Part shown: piece by piece, positions 17,762 to 26,953 of the stretch | How positions within the stretch are numbered: position 1 is the stretch's first letter | Layout of the letters: each line of letters starts with the position of its first letter | Origin: Burkholderia pyrrocinia | GTDB lineage: Bacteria; Pseudomonadota; Gammaproteobacteria; Burkholderiales; Burkholderiaceae | DNA: 64,000 nucleotides | Direction of reading: 5' to 3' | Assembly (NCBI RefSeq): GCF_022809715.1 | Contig: NZ_CP094460.1 | Coordinates: 2,940,084 to 3,004,083, forward strand | Notes under the pieces: generated by a model | The model's input: only the letters and a program-made list of their open reading frames with translations | Told to the model about the DNA's origin: nothing | Database searches by the model: none | Translations under genes and position numbers: made by a program

Positions 17762-19155
17762 AAGAGTCCGAATCGCGATTTCGCGGCTGGCTGCTGCGCG
17801 AGACCGGCATCGACCCCGATTCGCTCGGCAACGATTTTCTGATCCGTGCGCTGACGGAGCGTGTGCATGCGTTGCAGGCGGACGGCGAGCGCCTGCCGTC
17901 GGCGGCGCGGCCGCCCGTGACGCAGGACGCGCTCGATGCGTACTGGCAGCAGCTCAACGCGTCGGCCGACGAGCGGCGTGCGCTGATCGAGCTGTTCGTC
18001 GTGCCCGAGACGTGGTTCTTCCGCGACCGCGAGGCCTTCGCGACGCTCGCGCGGCTGGCGGCCGAACGGCTCGCCGCGACGCCCGGCCGCGTGATTCGCG
18101 TACTGAGCGCGCCGTGCTCGACGGGCGAGGAGCCGTATTCGGCGGCGATGGCGCTGCTCGACGCGGGGCTCGGACCGGCCAGCTTCACGATCGACGCGAT
18201 CGACCTCAGCGCGCGCGCGATCGAACAGGCGCGGCTCGGCTGTTACGGGCGCAATGCGTTTCGCGGCACCGCGACGGAATTTCGCGCGCGCTACTTCACG
18301 CCGGCCGCCGACGGCTGGCTGCTCGACGAGCGCGTGCGCGCGTGCGTGCAGTTCCGGCACGCGAACCTCGTCGAACCGATCGCCGATACGGGCTTTCGCT
18401 ACGATTTCGTGTTCTGCCGCAACGTGCTGATCTACTTCGACCGCGACGCGCAGGATCGCGTGATCCGCTCGCTCGACGCGTGCCTCGCCGACGACGGCAT
18501 GCTGTTCGTCGGGCCGGCCGAAACGGGCGTCGCGATGCGGCACGGGATGCGCTCGGCGCGCGTGCCGCTCGCGTTCGCATTTCATCGCGAGTCTGCCGGT
18601 GCGGCGGCCGAGGCGAGCGCGGCCCGGGCCGCGGCGCCGTTGTCCGCGGCGGCGGACCGGCGCACGGAGCGCTTTACCGTTGCGCCGCTCGTGGCGACGC
18701 GCCCGGTGCTGGCCGTCGCGCCGCCGGTCTGGCTCGGCGGCAGGCCGCAGCCGTTCGCGGCGCCGTCGCCCGCGGTGCGCACGGCCGCGCTCGATGCACG
18801 GGCCGACCGGTCGGTGGCGACGGTCGAAGCGGCCGCGCCGGTCGCCGAAGACGTCGCGCCGACGCTCGAGGAGGCACAGGCGCTCGCGAACGCCGGCGCG
18901 TTCGACGAGGCCGAACGCGTGCTCGCGCAGTTCTCGGCGCGCGTCGGGCCGCATGCCGACGCGTTCTACTTGAACGGGCTGATCGCGGATGCGCGCGGGC
19001 GCGCGGCGGAAGCCGGCGACTTCTACCGGAAGGCGCTGTACCTGCGGCCCACGCACCACGAGGCGCTGACCCATCTCGCGACGCTGCTCGACGTCGGCGG
19101 CGATCGCGCGGGCGCGCAATGGCTGCTCGAGCGCGCACGGCGCTCGGCCGGCTGA
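17758..19155 (+). CDS. wspC: CheR-type methyltransferase with TPR domain, WspC
   Basis: A 465-residue protein. Residues about 10-280 form a CheR glutamate methyltransferase: VPETWFFRDREAF, the SAM-binding LSAPCSTGEEPYS, AIDLSARAIEQAR, and FVFCRNVLIYFD. An alanine-rich, proline-containing linker (about 285-355) leads to a C-terminal TPR-like segment (EEAQALANAGAFDEAERVL... FYLNGLIADARGRAAEAGDFY...). WspC adds methyl groups to WspA and opposes WspF. It starts in the ATGA overlap with wspB. Confidence 0.93.
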   Translation: MKESESRFRGWLLRETGIDPDSLGNDFLIRALTERVHALQADGERLPSAARPPVTQDALDAYWQQLNASADERRALIELFVVPETWFFRDREAFATLARLAAERLAATPGRVIRVLSAPCSTGEEPYSAAMALLDAGLGPASFTIDAIDLSARAIEQARLGCYGRNAFRGTATEFRARYFTPAADGWLLDERVRACVQFRHANLVEPIADTGFRYDFVFCRNVLIYFDRDAQDRVIRSLDACLADDGMLFVGPAETGVAMRHGMRSARVPLAFAFHRESAGAAAEASAARAAAPLSAAADRRTERFTVAPLVATRPVLAVAPPVWLGGRPQPFAAPSPAVRTAALDARADRSVATVEAAAPVAEDVAPTLEEAQALANAGAFDEAERVLAQFSARVGPHADAFYLNGLIADARGRAAEAGDFYRKALYLRPTHHEALTHLATLLDVGGDRAGAQWLLERARRSAG

Positions 19156-19201
19156 CACGAATACGGGATCGGGACCGACACCGCGATGACCAGAGGAACC
19201 C

Positions 19202-19909
19202 ATGAACCGCGACGCCGCTGCCACTGACGACACGACGATCGACGTCGACGATTGCTGGAACCGGATCGGCACGCACGGCGACCGCTCGTGCGAGCGGCTG
19301 GCCGACTGCCAGCGCTGCCTGAACTGCCCGGTCTACGCGTATCACGCGGCGAAGCTGCTCGAGCGTCCGCTCGGCGACGCCGAGATGGCCGACGCGACAC
19401 GCCGGATGAGCGCGTTCCGCGCGACGAGCGTGCGCGACGACGACGGCGATACGCGCCACGCGGCGCTGGCGTTTCGCGTGGCCGACGAATGGCTCGCGCT
19501 GCCGATCGGCGTGCTGCGCGAGATCGCCGGCACGCGCCCGATCCATTCGCTGCCGCATCGCCGCAATTCGGCCGTGCGCGGCGTGGTCAACATCCGCGGC
19601 ACGCTGCGCATCGCGATCTCGATCGGCGCGCTGCTCGGCCTCGACGCAGGCAAGGGCGGCAACGGCGGTGGCGACGGCCGTTTCACGCGGCTGCTGGTGG
19701 CTGCGCACCAGGGCGAACCGGTCGTGTTTCCGGTCGACGAAGTCGAAGGCGTGCTGCGCTTCGGCGCATCCGACTGGGTGCCCGTGCCGGCGACGGTCGG
19801 GCGTGCGAGCGCCGGCCTGTCGCGCGGCGTGCTGTCGTGGCGCGGCAAGTCGGTGGGCCTGCTCGACGACGATCGCCTGTTCGATGCCGTGACACGGAGC
19901 ATGCGATGA
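19202..19909 (+). CDS. wspD: CheW-like coupling protein WspD
   Basis: A 235-residue protein with an N-terminal cysteine-rich segment typical of WspD (DCWNRIGTHGDRSC, then DCQRCLNCPVY). A CheW domain follows (LAFRVADEWLALPIGVLREI, SAVRGVVNIRGTLRIAISIGALL, VVFPVDEVEGVLRF). It is the second coupler for the WspA-WspE signalling complex. The role of the cysteine cluster (metal or redox) is unknown. The 46-nt gap before it is the only spacing between wspA and wspF. The stop overlaps the wspE start (ATGA). Confidence 0.92.
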   Translation: MNRDAAATDDTTIDVDDCWNRIGTHGDRSCERLADCQRCLNCPVYAYHAAKLLERPLGDAEMADATRRMSAFRATSVRDDDGDTRHAALAFRVADEWLALPIGVLREIAGTRPIHSLPHRRNSAVRGVVNIRGTLRIAISIGALLGLDAGKGGNGGGDGRFTRLLVAAHQGEPVVFPVDEVEGVLRFGASDWVPVPATVGRASAGLSRGVLSWRGKSVGLLDDDRLFDAVTRSMR

Positions 19910-22200
19910 GCGGCGACGACGATCTGAGCCACCTGTCGCTGCTCGAGCTGTATCGCGAGGAGACGCGCACGCAGACCCAGGCGCTGTCCGAGCGGCTGCT
20001 CGCGCTCGAATCGGGCGAACCCGATGCCGTCGCGCTCGAGGCGTGCATGCGCGCCGCGCATTCGCTGAAGGGCGCCGCGCGCATCGTCGGCGTGCCGCTC
20101 GGCGTCGACATCGCGGGGCGGATGGAAGAATGCTTCGTCGCCGCGCAGGCCGGCACGATCGCGCTGACGGCCACGCACGTCGACGTGCTGCTCGCCGGCG
20201 TCGACCTGCTGGTGCGCGTCGGCGATCCGCAAGGGGCGCCCGTGTCGCCGACCGAGATCGACGTGTTCGCGGCGGCGCTGACGGGCGCCGATGCCGCGCA
20301 GACGATACAGGCGGCCGTCGTGCCGCCGTCGGCCGTGCCGTATCGCGAGCACGACGGCGCCGCGAACGAGTCCGTCGGGGCCGGCGCCACGGTGCCGCCG
20401 CTCGCGGTGTCGGGCACGGTGCCCGATCCGGTCCAGGCCGGCCGCGTGGCCGGCGCCGGCGCGATGCGCCGCGTGCGCGCCGATACGCTGAACCGGCTGC
20501 TGAGCCTGTCCGGCGAATCGCTGGTCGAATCGCGCTGGCTCAAGCCGTTCGCCGAATCGATGCTGCGCGTGAAGCGTGCGCAGCGCGACGCCGCCCGTTC
20601 GCTCGATTTGATGTACGAACAGTTCGCCGACGATCTCGACGCGGGCATGCTCGCGTCGATGAACGAAGTGCGGCACATGCTCAATGACCTGCAGCGTTCG
20701 CTCGCCGAGCGCATGGACGAATTCGATCGCTTCGAGCGGCGCAGCACGCATATCGCCGAGCAGCTCTACGACGAGGCGCTGCAATGCCGGATGCGGCCGT
20801 TCGGCGATGCGACGCGCGCGTATCCGCGCATCGTCCGCGATCTCGCGCGCTCGCTCGGCAAGCAGGTGCGCTTCTCGATCGTCGGCGAGGGCACCCAGGT
20901 CGACCGCGACATCCTCGACCTGCTCGACGCGCCGCTCGGCCACCTGCTGCGCAACGCGATCGACCACGGCGTCGAGTCGCCCGACGCGCGGCTCGCGCGC
21001 GGCAAGCCGGCCGAGGCGAGCGTGACGCTGGAGGCGCGCCACAGCGCCGGCTCGCTGCTCGTCAGCGTGATCGACGACGGGCCGGGCGTCGACATGGACG
21101 CGCTGCGCGCGGCCGTCGTGCGCCAGCGCCTGACCGACGACGAGACGGCCGCGCGGCTGTCCGATCCCGAACTGCTCGAATTCCTGCTGCTGCCGGGCTT
21201 CTCGATGCGCGATGCGGTGACCGACGTATCGGGTCGCGGCGTCGGCCTCGACGCGGTGCAGGAGATGGTGCGCGGCGTGCGCGGCGCGGTGCGGATCTTC
21301 AACGAGCCGGGCGCGGGCATGCGCTTCGTGCTGCAGTTGCCGCTCACGCTGTCGGTGATCCGCAGCCTGCTCGTCGAAGTCGGTGGCGAACCGTATGCGT
21401 TCCCGCTCGCACACGTGCGCCGCACGCTCGAGCTCGCGCACGACGATATCGACGTACTCGAAGGGCAGCCGCATTTTCCGTTCGACGGCCGGCGCGCGGG
21501 CCTCGTCGCCGCGCACCAGTTGCTCGATGCGGGCGAACCCAACGGGGCGCGCGGGAGCACGGCGGTCGTGGTCGTCGGCGGCGAGCCCGAGCTGTACGGC
21601 GTCGCCGTCGACCGCTTCCTCGGCGAACGGATGCTCGTCGTGCAGCCGCTCGACAGCCGCCTGCACAAGATCCAGAACATCGCGGCCGGCGCGCTGCTCG
21701 AGAACGGCGACCCCGTGCTGATCGTCGACGTCGAGGACCTGATCCGCTCGGTCGACAAGCTCGTGCGCGGCGGGCAGCTCGCGCGGCTCAAGCGCGACCC
21801 GCAGTTCGCGCTCGTCGACCGGCGCCGCCGCGTGCTCGTCGTCGACGATTCGCTGACGGTGCGCGAGCTCGAACGCAAGCTGCTGGAAAAGCGCGGCTAC
21901 GACGTGACCGTCGCGGTCGACGGGATGGACGGCTGGAACGCGGTGCGCAGCGATGCATTCGATCTCGTTGTCACTGATGTCGACATGCCGCGGATGGACG
22001 GCATCGAGCTCGTCACGCTGATCAAGGGCGATCCGATGCTCAAGCGCGTGCCGGTGATGATCGTGTCGTACAAGGATCGCGACGAGGATCGCCGCCGCGG
22101 GCTCGATGCCGGCGCCGACTACTACCTCGCGAAGAGCAGCTTCCACGACGAGGCGCTGCTCGATGCCGTGCACGACCTGATCGGGGGTGCGCGCGGATGA
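19906..22200 (+). CDS. wspE: CheA-type hybrid histidine kinase/response regulator WspE
   Basis: A 764-residue hybrid kinase. The HPt domain has phospho-acceptor H52 (AAHSLKGAARIVG). A variable linker, a helical dimerisation region, then the ATPase domain follow: LLRNAIDHGVESPDARLARGKP, IDDGPGVDMDALR, and GRGVGLDAVQEMV. A CheW-like P5 domain ends near LVRGGQLARLK, and a C-terminal receiver domain has VVTDVDMPRMDG. In this cluster the likely phosphotransfer targets are WspHRR and WspF. It overlaps neighbours by 4 nt on both sides. Confidence 0.93.
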   Translation: MSGDDDLSHLSLLELYREETRTQTQALSERLLALESGEPDAVALEACMRAAHSLKGAARIVGVPLGVDIAGRMEECFVAAQAGTIALTATHVDVLLAGVDLLVRVGDPQGAPVSPTEIDVFAAALTGADAAQTIQAAVVPPSAVPYREHDGAANESVGAGATVPPLAVSGTVPDPVQAGRVAGAGAMRRVRADTLNRLLSLSGESLVESRWLKPFAESMLRVKRAQRDAARSLDLMYEQFADDLDAGMLASMNEVRHMLNDLQRSLAERMDEFDRFERRSTHIAEQLYDEALQCRMRPFGDATRAYPRIVRDLARSLGKQVRFSIVGEGTQVDRDILDLLDAPLGHLLRNAIDHGVESPDARLARGKPAEASVTLEARHSAGSLLVSVIDDGPGVDMDALRAAVVRQRLTDDETAARLSDPELLEFLLLPGFSMRDAVTDVSGRGVGLDAVQEMVRGVRGAVRIFNEPGAGMRFVLQLPLTLSVIRSLLVEVGGEPYAFPLAHVRRTLELAHDDIDVLEGQPHFPFDGRRAGLVAAHQLLDAGEPNGARGSTAVVVVGGEPELYGVAVDRFLGERMLVVQPLDSRLHKIQNIAAGALLENGDPVLIVDVEDLIRSVDKLVRGGQLARLKRDPQFALVDRRRRVLVVDDSLTVRELERKLLEKRGYDVTVAVDGMDGWNAVRSDAFDLVVTDVDMPRMDGIELVTLIKGDPMLKRVPVMIVSYKDRDEDRRRGLDAGADYYLAKSSFHDEALLDAVHDLIGGARG

Positions 22201-23216
22201 ACATCGGCATCGTCAACGACCTGCCGCTGGCCGTGGAGGCGCTGCGCCGCGTGCTTGCGCTGCGGCCGGACCACCGCGTGCTGTGGGTCGCGACCGACGG
22301 CGACGAGGCCGTGGATTTCTGCATCGCCCATCCGCCCGATCTCGTGCTGATGGATCTCGTGATGCCGAAGGTCGACGGCGTGGCGGCGACGCGGCAGATC
22401 ATGGCGCGCGCACCGTGCGCGATCCTGATCGTGACGGTCAGCGTCAGCGCGAACACGTCGTCGGTCTACGAGGCGATGGGCGCGGGCGCGCTCGACGCGG
22501 TCGACACGCCGACGCTTGCGCTGGGGCTGTCGACCGACGCATCGCCGCAGGCGCTGCTCGGGAAGATCGACCAGATCGGCCGGCTGCTCGAAAGCCGTAC
22601 CGCGGCGCTCGTGCCGCCGGGGCCGACGCCCGCGCGCGGCCAGCCGACGCTCGTCGCGATCGGCGCGTCGGCGGGCGGGCCGACCGCGCTCACCGCGCTG
22701 CTGCGCGCGCTGCCGGCCGATTTCCCGGCTGCGATCGTGATCGTCCAGCACGTCGACCAGGCGTTCGCGCTCGGGATGGCCGAATGGCTCGACGGCTACA
22801 CGCGGCTTCCCGTGCGCGTCGCGCGGCAGGGCAGCGTGCCGCAGGCCGGCGAGGTGCTGCTCGCGGCGACCAACGATCACCTGTACCTGTCGCCGCGCGG
22901 GGTGCTCGGCTATACGCGGCATCCGGTGGAGACGCCGTACCGGCCGTCGATCGACGTGTTCTTCAACAGCGTCGCCGACGGCTGGCAGGGCGAGGCGCTC
23001 GGCGTGCTGCTGACGGGCATGGGGCGCGATGGCGCGCTCGGCCTGAAGGCGATGCGCGCGAAAGGCTGCTACACGATCGCGCAGGACGAGGCGACCAGCG
23101 CCGTCTACGGGATGCCGAAAGCGGCCGCGGCGATCGGCGCGGCATCGGCGATCCTGCCGCTCGAGCGGATCGCGCCGCAACTGATCTCGCGCATCGCGCG
23201 CGCGCCGCGCGACTGA
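22197..23216 (+). CDS. wspF: CheB-type methylesterase WspF
   Basis: A 339-residue response regulator-methylesterase that removes methyl groups from WspA and resets the system. The receiver domain has phospho-acceptor D53 (LVLMDLVMPKVDG). The esterase domain has the S158-H185-D278 triad (GASAGG, VQHVD, TGMGRDGA). It starts in the ATGA overlap with wspE. Loss of WspF classically locks Wsp on and gives wrinkly colonies. The frame here is intact. No wspR follows. Confidence 0.93.
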   Translation: MNIGIVNDLPLAVEALRRVLALRPDHRVLWVATDGDEAVDFCIAHPPDLVLMDLVMPKVDGVAATRQIMARAPCAILIVTVSVSANTSSVYEAMGAGALDAVDTPTLALGLSTDASPQALLGKIDQIGRLLESRTAALVPPGPTPARGQPTLVAIGASAGGPTALTALLRALPADFPAAIVIVQHVDQAFALGMAEWLDGYTRLPVRVARQGSVPQAGEVLLAATNDHLYLSPRGVLGYTRHPVETPYRPSIDVFFNSVADGWQGEALGVLLTGMGRDGALGLKAMRAKGCYTIAQDEATSAVYGMPKAAAAIGAASAILPLERIAPQLISRIARAPRD

Positions 23217-23480
23217 CGGCACGCCGGGGAGCGCGACGCCGTTCCGGCCCGGTGCGCCGGCGCTGCATTGCGTGCGATGCGCGGCGTCGCGTACAATTGC
23301 GGCCTGCGGAGATGGCATGCCTCCCTGCGGTCGTTGCGGCGCGTTGCGCGCGGCGCGGCCCTCAACCGCCGGTTTGCCCGGCTGATGATGCCTGCGTGTT
23401 CCTGGGTTGTCAGGAGGTCGCAGGCCGTCCATGCGGTATTCTGCCGCCCAGGTTTTGATGTTCTGTCGAATCTGGAAATC

Positions 23481-24721
23481 ATGTTTTTCACGACTTCTGC
23501 CGACCTGCTCGCGACCGTGCGCTACGTGTGCCGCTGGCTCGCGCTTTCGGCCCTGCTCGGCGCGCTGGCCGGCACGGCTTCCGCGCTGTTCCTGATCGCG
23601 CTCGACTGGGCGACCGGCACGCGCATGACGCATCCGTGGCTGCTGTGGGGCTGCCGGCCGCCGGTTTCGCGACCGGGTGGATCTATCATCGTTTCGGCCA
23701 GTCGGTCGCGCGCGGCAACAACCTGCTGATCGACGAGATCCACGACCCGAAGGCGCTCGTGCCGAAGCGGATGGCGCCGCTCGTGCTCGTCGCGACCGTC
23801 GTCACGCACCTGTTCGGCGGCTCGGCCGGCCGCGAGGGTACCGCCGTGCAGATGGGCGGCGCGCTCGCCGATCGCGTCACGCAGGTGTTCCGCCTCGATC
23901 GCGAGCATCGCCGCGTGCTGCTGATGGGCGGCATCGCGGCCGGTTTCGCGTCGGTGTTCGGCACGCCGCTCGCGGGCGCCGTGTTCGGGCTCGAGGTGCT
24001 CGCGATCGGGCGCGTGCGGTACGACGCGCTGCTGACCTGCGTCGCGTCGGCGATCGTCGCGGACGTCGTGTGCCGCGCGTGGGGCGTGCATCACACGGCC
24101 TATGCGATTCCGTTCGTGCCGGCCGTGTCGGCGACGGGGCTGGCCGTGACGGTCGTCGCGGGCATCGCGTTCGGCGTCGTCGGCCGGCTGTTCGCGTTTG
24201 CGACGCATGCGCTGACCGCGTGGTTCCGGCGCGTAATCTGCTATGCGCCGCTGCAGCCGGTGCTCGGCGGTCTGCTGGTCGCGGCGGCGGCCACCGTGCT
24301 GAACGTGCCGCAGTATCTCGGCCTCGGCATTCCGACGATCGAGGCCGCGTTTCACGGCCCGCTGCCGCTCTACGATTTCGCGGGCAAGTTCGCGTTCACC
24401 GTCGTCACGCTGGCGTCGGGGTTCAAGGGCGGCGAGGTGACGCCGCTGTTCTACATCGGCGCGACGCTCGGCAACGCGCTCGGCCAGGTGCTGGCGCTGC
24501 CGGTGCCCGTGCTCGCGGGGCTCGGTTTCGTCGCGGTGTTCGCGGGCGCGGCCAACACGCCGATCGCGTCGACGATCATGGCGATCGAACTGTTCGGCGC
24601 GGATATCGGCGTGTATGCGATCGTCGCGTGCGTCGTCGCGTATCTGTTTTCGGGGCACGCGGGGATTTATCGCGCGCAGCGCGTGGCGGTGGGGAAGGGA
24701 GCGCAGGCCGAGGGGGAGTGA
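23481..24721 (+). pseudogene. ClC-family chloride channel/transporter gene, frameshifted
   Basis: Reading from ATG 23481 gives MFFTTSADLLATVRYVCRWL and a first membrane helix ending in HPWLLW at about 23646. The frame then runs into a different sequence that stops at 23729. The +2 frame continues the protein as GLPAAGFATGWIYHRFGQSVARGNNLLIDE, then the ClC block GGSAGREGTAVQMGGALAD and GSGFKGGE-like and GAANTP segments, to TGA at 24719-24721. One base missing from the G-run at 23647-23650 would restore a protein of about 413 residues. It is either a sequencing/assembly error in a homopolymer or a true inactivating mutation. A possible promoter (TTGCGT-18-TACAAT, -10 at 23292-23297) lies upstream. 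Confidence 0.85.
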
Positions 24722-24791
24722 GGCGGGCGTGGAAAGTAGATTCGTCGCGAATCTTCCGGAAACTTGAACCATGCGATGTCGGAGGTTGAAC

Positions 24792-25409
24792 GTGTCGTTG
24801 CTTGCTCATCTCATCGGGCCGGGAGGCGCCGGCAAAACAACCGTTGGGGCAATCATTGCAGATCGCTTGAACTGGCGGTTTCTCGATGTGGATCAATGCT
24901 TCCTGGCGTCGCACGGGAACATCGCCGACTTCATCCGGAACCACGGATATGTCGAATACGCAGCACGCAACGTCCACCTATACGAGCAACTCAAACGCGG
25001 TATTTCAGCGCCCGCGATTTGCGCGGTTTCGTCCGGTTTCATGCTGTATCCGGAGGATGTCACGCCGACCTATCCGGCAGTTCGTCGGTGTATCGAGGAG
25101 GACATGCTCACGGCACTCCTGTTACCTGCGTTCGATCTTGAAAGCTGCGCGAAACTGATTGTGGACCGTCAAATGTCGAGGCCGTATCTGAACGCCGATG
25201 AGGCAAGCGAGATGCGAAAAATACGAGATCGATTTCCTGAGTTCATGCACTTGAGCTGCAGGCGGTTTGCGAGCAGCGGCGCACTCGAACACATTGCGGC
25301 CGATATCGAACGCTTTATCGTGGCGTCCTTGCCGTCGATTGAATGTCGTTCGCATTCGCTTACGCGCAGTCGCTGGATGCATCACGGCTGCCCGCAATCC
25401 GGGGATTGA
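24792..25409 (+). CDS. P-loop kinase-like protein (shikimate kinase/adenylate-kinase fold)
   Basis: A protein of about 205 residues with an N-terminal Walker A (GPGGAGKTTVG) and the strand-helix order IIADRLNWRFLDVDQCFLASHGNIADFI. This is the opening of the shikimate kinase-like family, where the Asp after the second strand binds substrate. RPYLNADEASEMRKIRDRF may be the lid region. The GTG at 24792 follows GGAGG by 6 nt and is preferred over ATG 24771. It is not clearly AroK; small-molecule kinases with this fold are common in accessory DNA. GC is lower than in its neighbours. The stop overlaps the next start by 1 nt. Confidence 0.7.
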   Translation: MSLLAHLIGPGGAGKTTVGAIIADRLNWRFLDVDQCFLASHGNIADFIRNHGYVEYAARNVHLYEQLKRGISAPAICAVSSGFMLYPEDVTPTYPAVRRCIEEDMLTALLLPAFDLESCAKLIVDRQMSRPYLNADEASEMRKIRDRFPEFMHLSCRRFASSGALEHIAADIERFIVASLPSIECRSHSLTRSRWMHHGCPQSGD

Positions 25410-25927
25410 TGGTGATCTACCCTCAAATGACGGAATACGTTCTTCGACAACTGGAGGCTTGCGACGCAGCAGATGTCGCTGCGCTGCAGCACATCCTTGA
25501 GGCTGCGCCGGCATACGGCGTGACGGTATCAGGGGCGTTGCCGTCGTCGTCCGCGGCGCAGGAGATGTTCGAGGCGCTGCCGCCCGCGAAATCCGCTGCC
25601 GACAAATTTGTATTCGAGATTCGCTCGCAAGCCGGCGCGATCGGTTGCGTGGATTTTGTGCGCGGCTATCCTGAGGCGCGCACGGCATTTATCGGGCTCT
25701 TGCTGCTGGTCGAAACGGCTCAAGGCCAGTCGCACGGGCCGCAAGTCCTCCGTTTGCTCGAGGCGATGGCGACGGAGTGGGGCTGTTCCGTCATGCGCAT
25801 TGCCGTCATCGAGACCAATACACGCGCACTGGCATTCTGGCGCCGAGAGGGATTTGTCGAGTTGTATCGCAAAGCAAGCGCCGGCTTTACTGGGGCGGCG
25901 ATCGTGATGGAGCGCGCCGTCGGTTGA
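25409..25927 (+). CDS. GNAT-family N-acetyltransferase
   Basis: A protein of 172 residues with a GNAT fold. The central strand is KFVFEIRSQAGAIGCVDFVRGYP. The expected acetyl-CoA region (AFIGLLLLVETAQGQSHGPQVLRLLEAMATEWG) and the conserved NTRALAFWRREGFVE near the C-terminus are present. The substrate is unknown. The ATG overlaps the stop of the upstream kinase-like gene by 1 nt, so the two are probably co-expressed. An in-frame start further upstream (25343) would overlap that gene more. It is part of the lower-GC accessory block. Confidence 0.8.
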   Translation: MVIYPQMTEYVLRQLEACDAADVAALQHILEAAPAYGVTVSGALPSSSAAQEMFEALPPAKSAADKFVFEIRSQAGAIGCVDFVRGYPEARTAFIGLLLLVETAQGQSHGPQVLRLLEAMATEWGCSVMRIAVIETNTRALAFWRREGFVELYRKASAGFTGAAIVMERAVG

Positions 25928-26053
25928 TGCTCGCCTGGCGGGCCGATGCCGTGTGCCGGGGGCGCATACGATTGAACAGGGCCGCCATTCATTCCCGTCG
26001 ACCGTGCGCCGATGCGGTATACAAGGTGCCGGAAACCGGGTGAGAGACATTCG

Positions 26054-26953
26054 ATGACACTGGACGACTTTCTGACCGAAGCGAATCGCCTCGCCAGGCC
26101 ATGCCGTCAATACCGTTTCGCGGATGGCGGAGAACCCGTCACCGGATACTGGCATGGCGTCGACGCGGGCGCGTTGTGCATGTCCTTCGAGCGCGACGGC
26201 ACATGGTTGAACGTATCTCTCGACGAGGACGGTCAATCAGGTCGCGTGGAGACTTCCGTTGAACCCGTCCGCTCCGAAGGCCCGCTGTGCCGATCCGATG
26301 CAACGTCTCTCCCGCCGATCGAAGCGTTGTTCCGCTTCGGCTCTGCCTCGCTCGATGAATACCTGAGCGCACACGGCTGGCAGCGCGACTGGGGATTCAA
26401 CAGCAACTTCAATGGCGTCGCAGCGCACGACTACGAGCGTGAATGGATGGCGCAATGCCCGCTCTACCCGGGCGGGGTGGTCGCCGTCGCGGGCGGGTGG
26501 AACATGTGCTGGCCCGACGACGACGGGGACGAACCGTTCGGCTTCGATCTCGTACGCTGGACGTTCGAGGAATCGGAACCGTGGGTCGAGGTGTTTGCCG
26601 ACGGAAGCCGGTACTCGGTGATCCAGCGGATCACCTGGCACGCCGGCTTACGTTACTTCTTCGGCAGTCGCGCGACATTGCGCGCCAGCAGTTCCTCGAT
26701 ATCGACGCCTTTTTCCGCCAGCAGCGTCGTGACGATGCCGGTCAATTCGCCTAGCGTTTCCTTGACCGATTCCCGGATCGTATCCACGACGACCTGCGTG
26801 CTGCGCTCGATCTCGATGTTGACCTTGTCGTTGACGCCCTTCGCATCGAAGGTCGTCGCGCGTCGCGTTTCAGGAATCAGCCAGATTTCAAACCAGCCTT
26901 CGTCTCGATTGACGTCCGAAACGGTGAGGCTGCAGCCGTTGATCGCGATATAG
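26054..26953 (+). CDS. Hypothetical protein whose frame runs antisense into ribE
   Basis: I do not recognise a family. Residues 1-194 look like an ordinary acidic soluble protein (MTLDDFLTEANRLARPCRQYRF... ending SRYSVIQRIT). From residue 195 (TGG at 26636-26638) the frame continues only because it reads antisense through the last 301 bp of the riboflavin synthase gene. That part is a serine/threonine/valine-rich shadow sequence. The natural stop was probably at codon 195, for example TGA changed to TGG. The natural coding region would then be 26054-26638. Confidence 0.6.
   Translation: MTLDDFLTEANRLARPCRQYRFADGGEPVTGYWHGVDAGALCMSFERDGTWLNVSLDEDGQSGRVETSVEPVRSEGPLCRSDATSLPPIEALFRFGSASLDEYLSAHGWQRDWGFNSNFNGVAAHDYEREWMAQCPLYPGGVVAVAGGWNMCWPDDDGDEPFGFDLVRWTFEESEPWVEVFADGSRYSVIQRITWHAGLRYFFGSRATLRASSSSISTPFSASSVVTMPVNSPSVSLTDSRIVSTTTCVLRSISMLTLSLTPFASKVVARRVSGISQISNQPSSRLTSETVRLQPLIAI

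Noticed and set aside
19342..22173. A 943-codon frame antisense to wspD and wspE
   Set aside because: Same composition bias, and the opposite strand has complete CheW and CheA domains.
23217..23480. Search for wspR after wspF
   Set aside because: Only intergenic DNA and then a chloride channel gene are found; no GGDEF-type sequence exists here.
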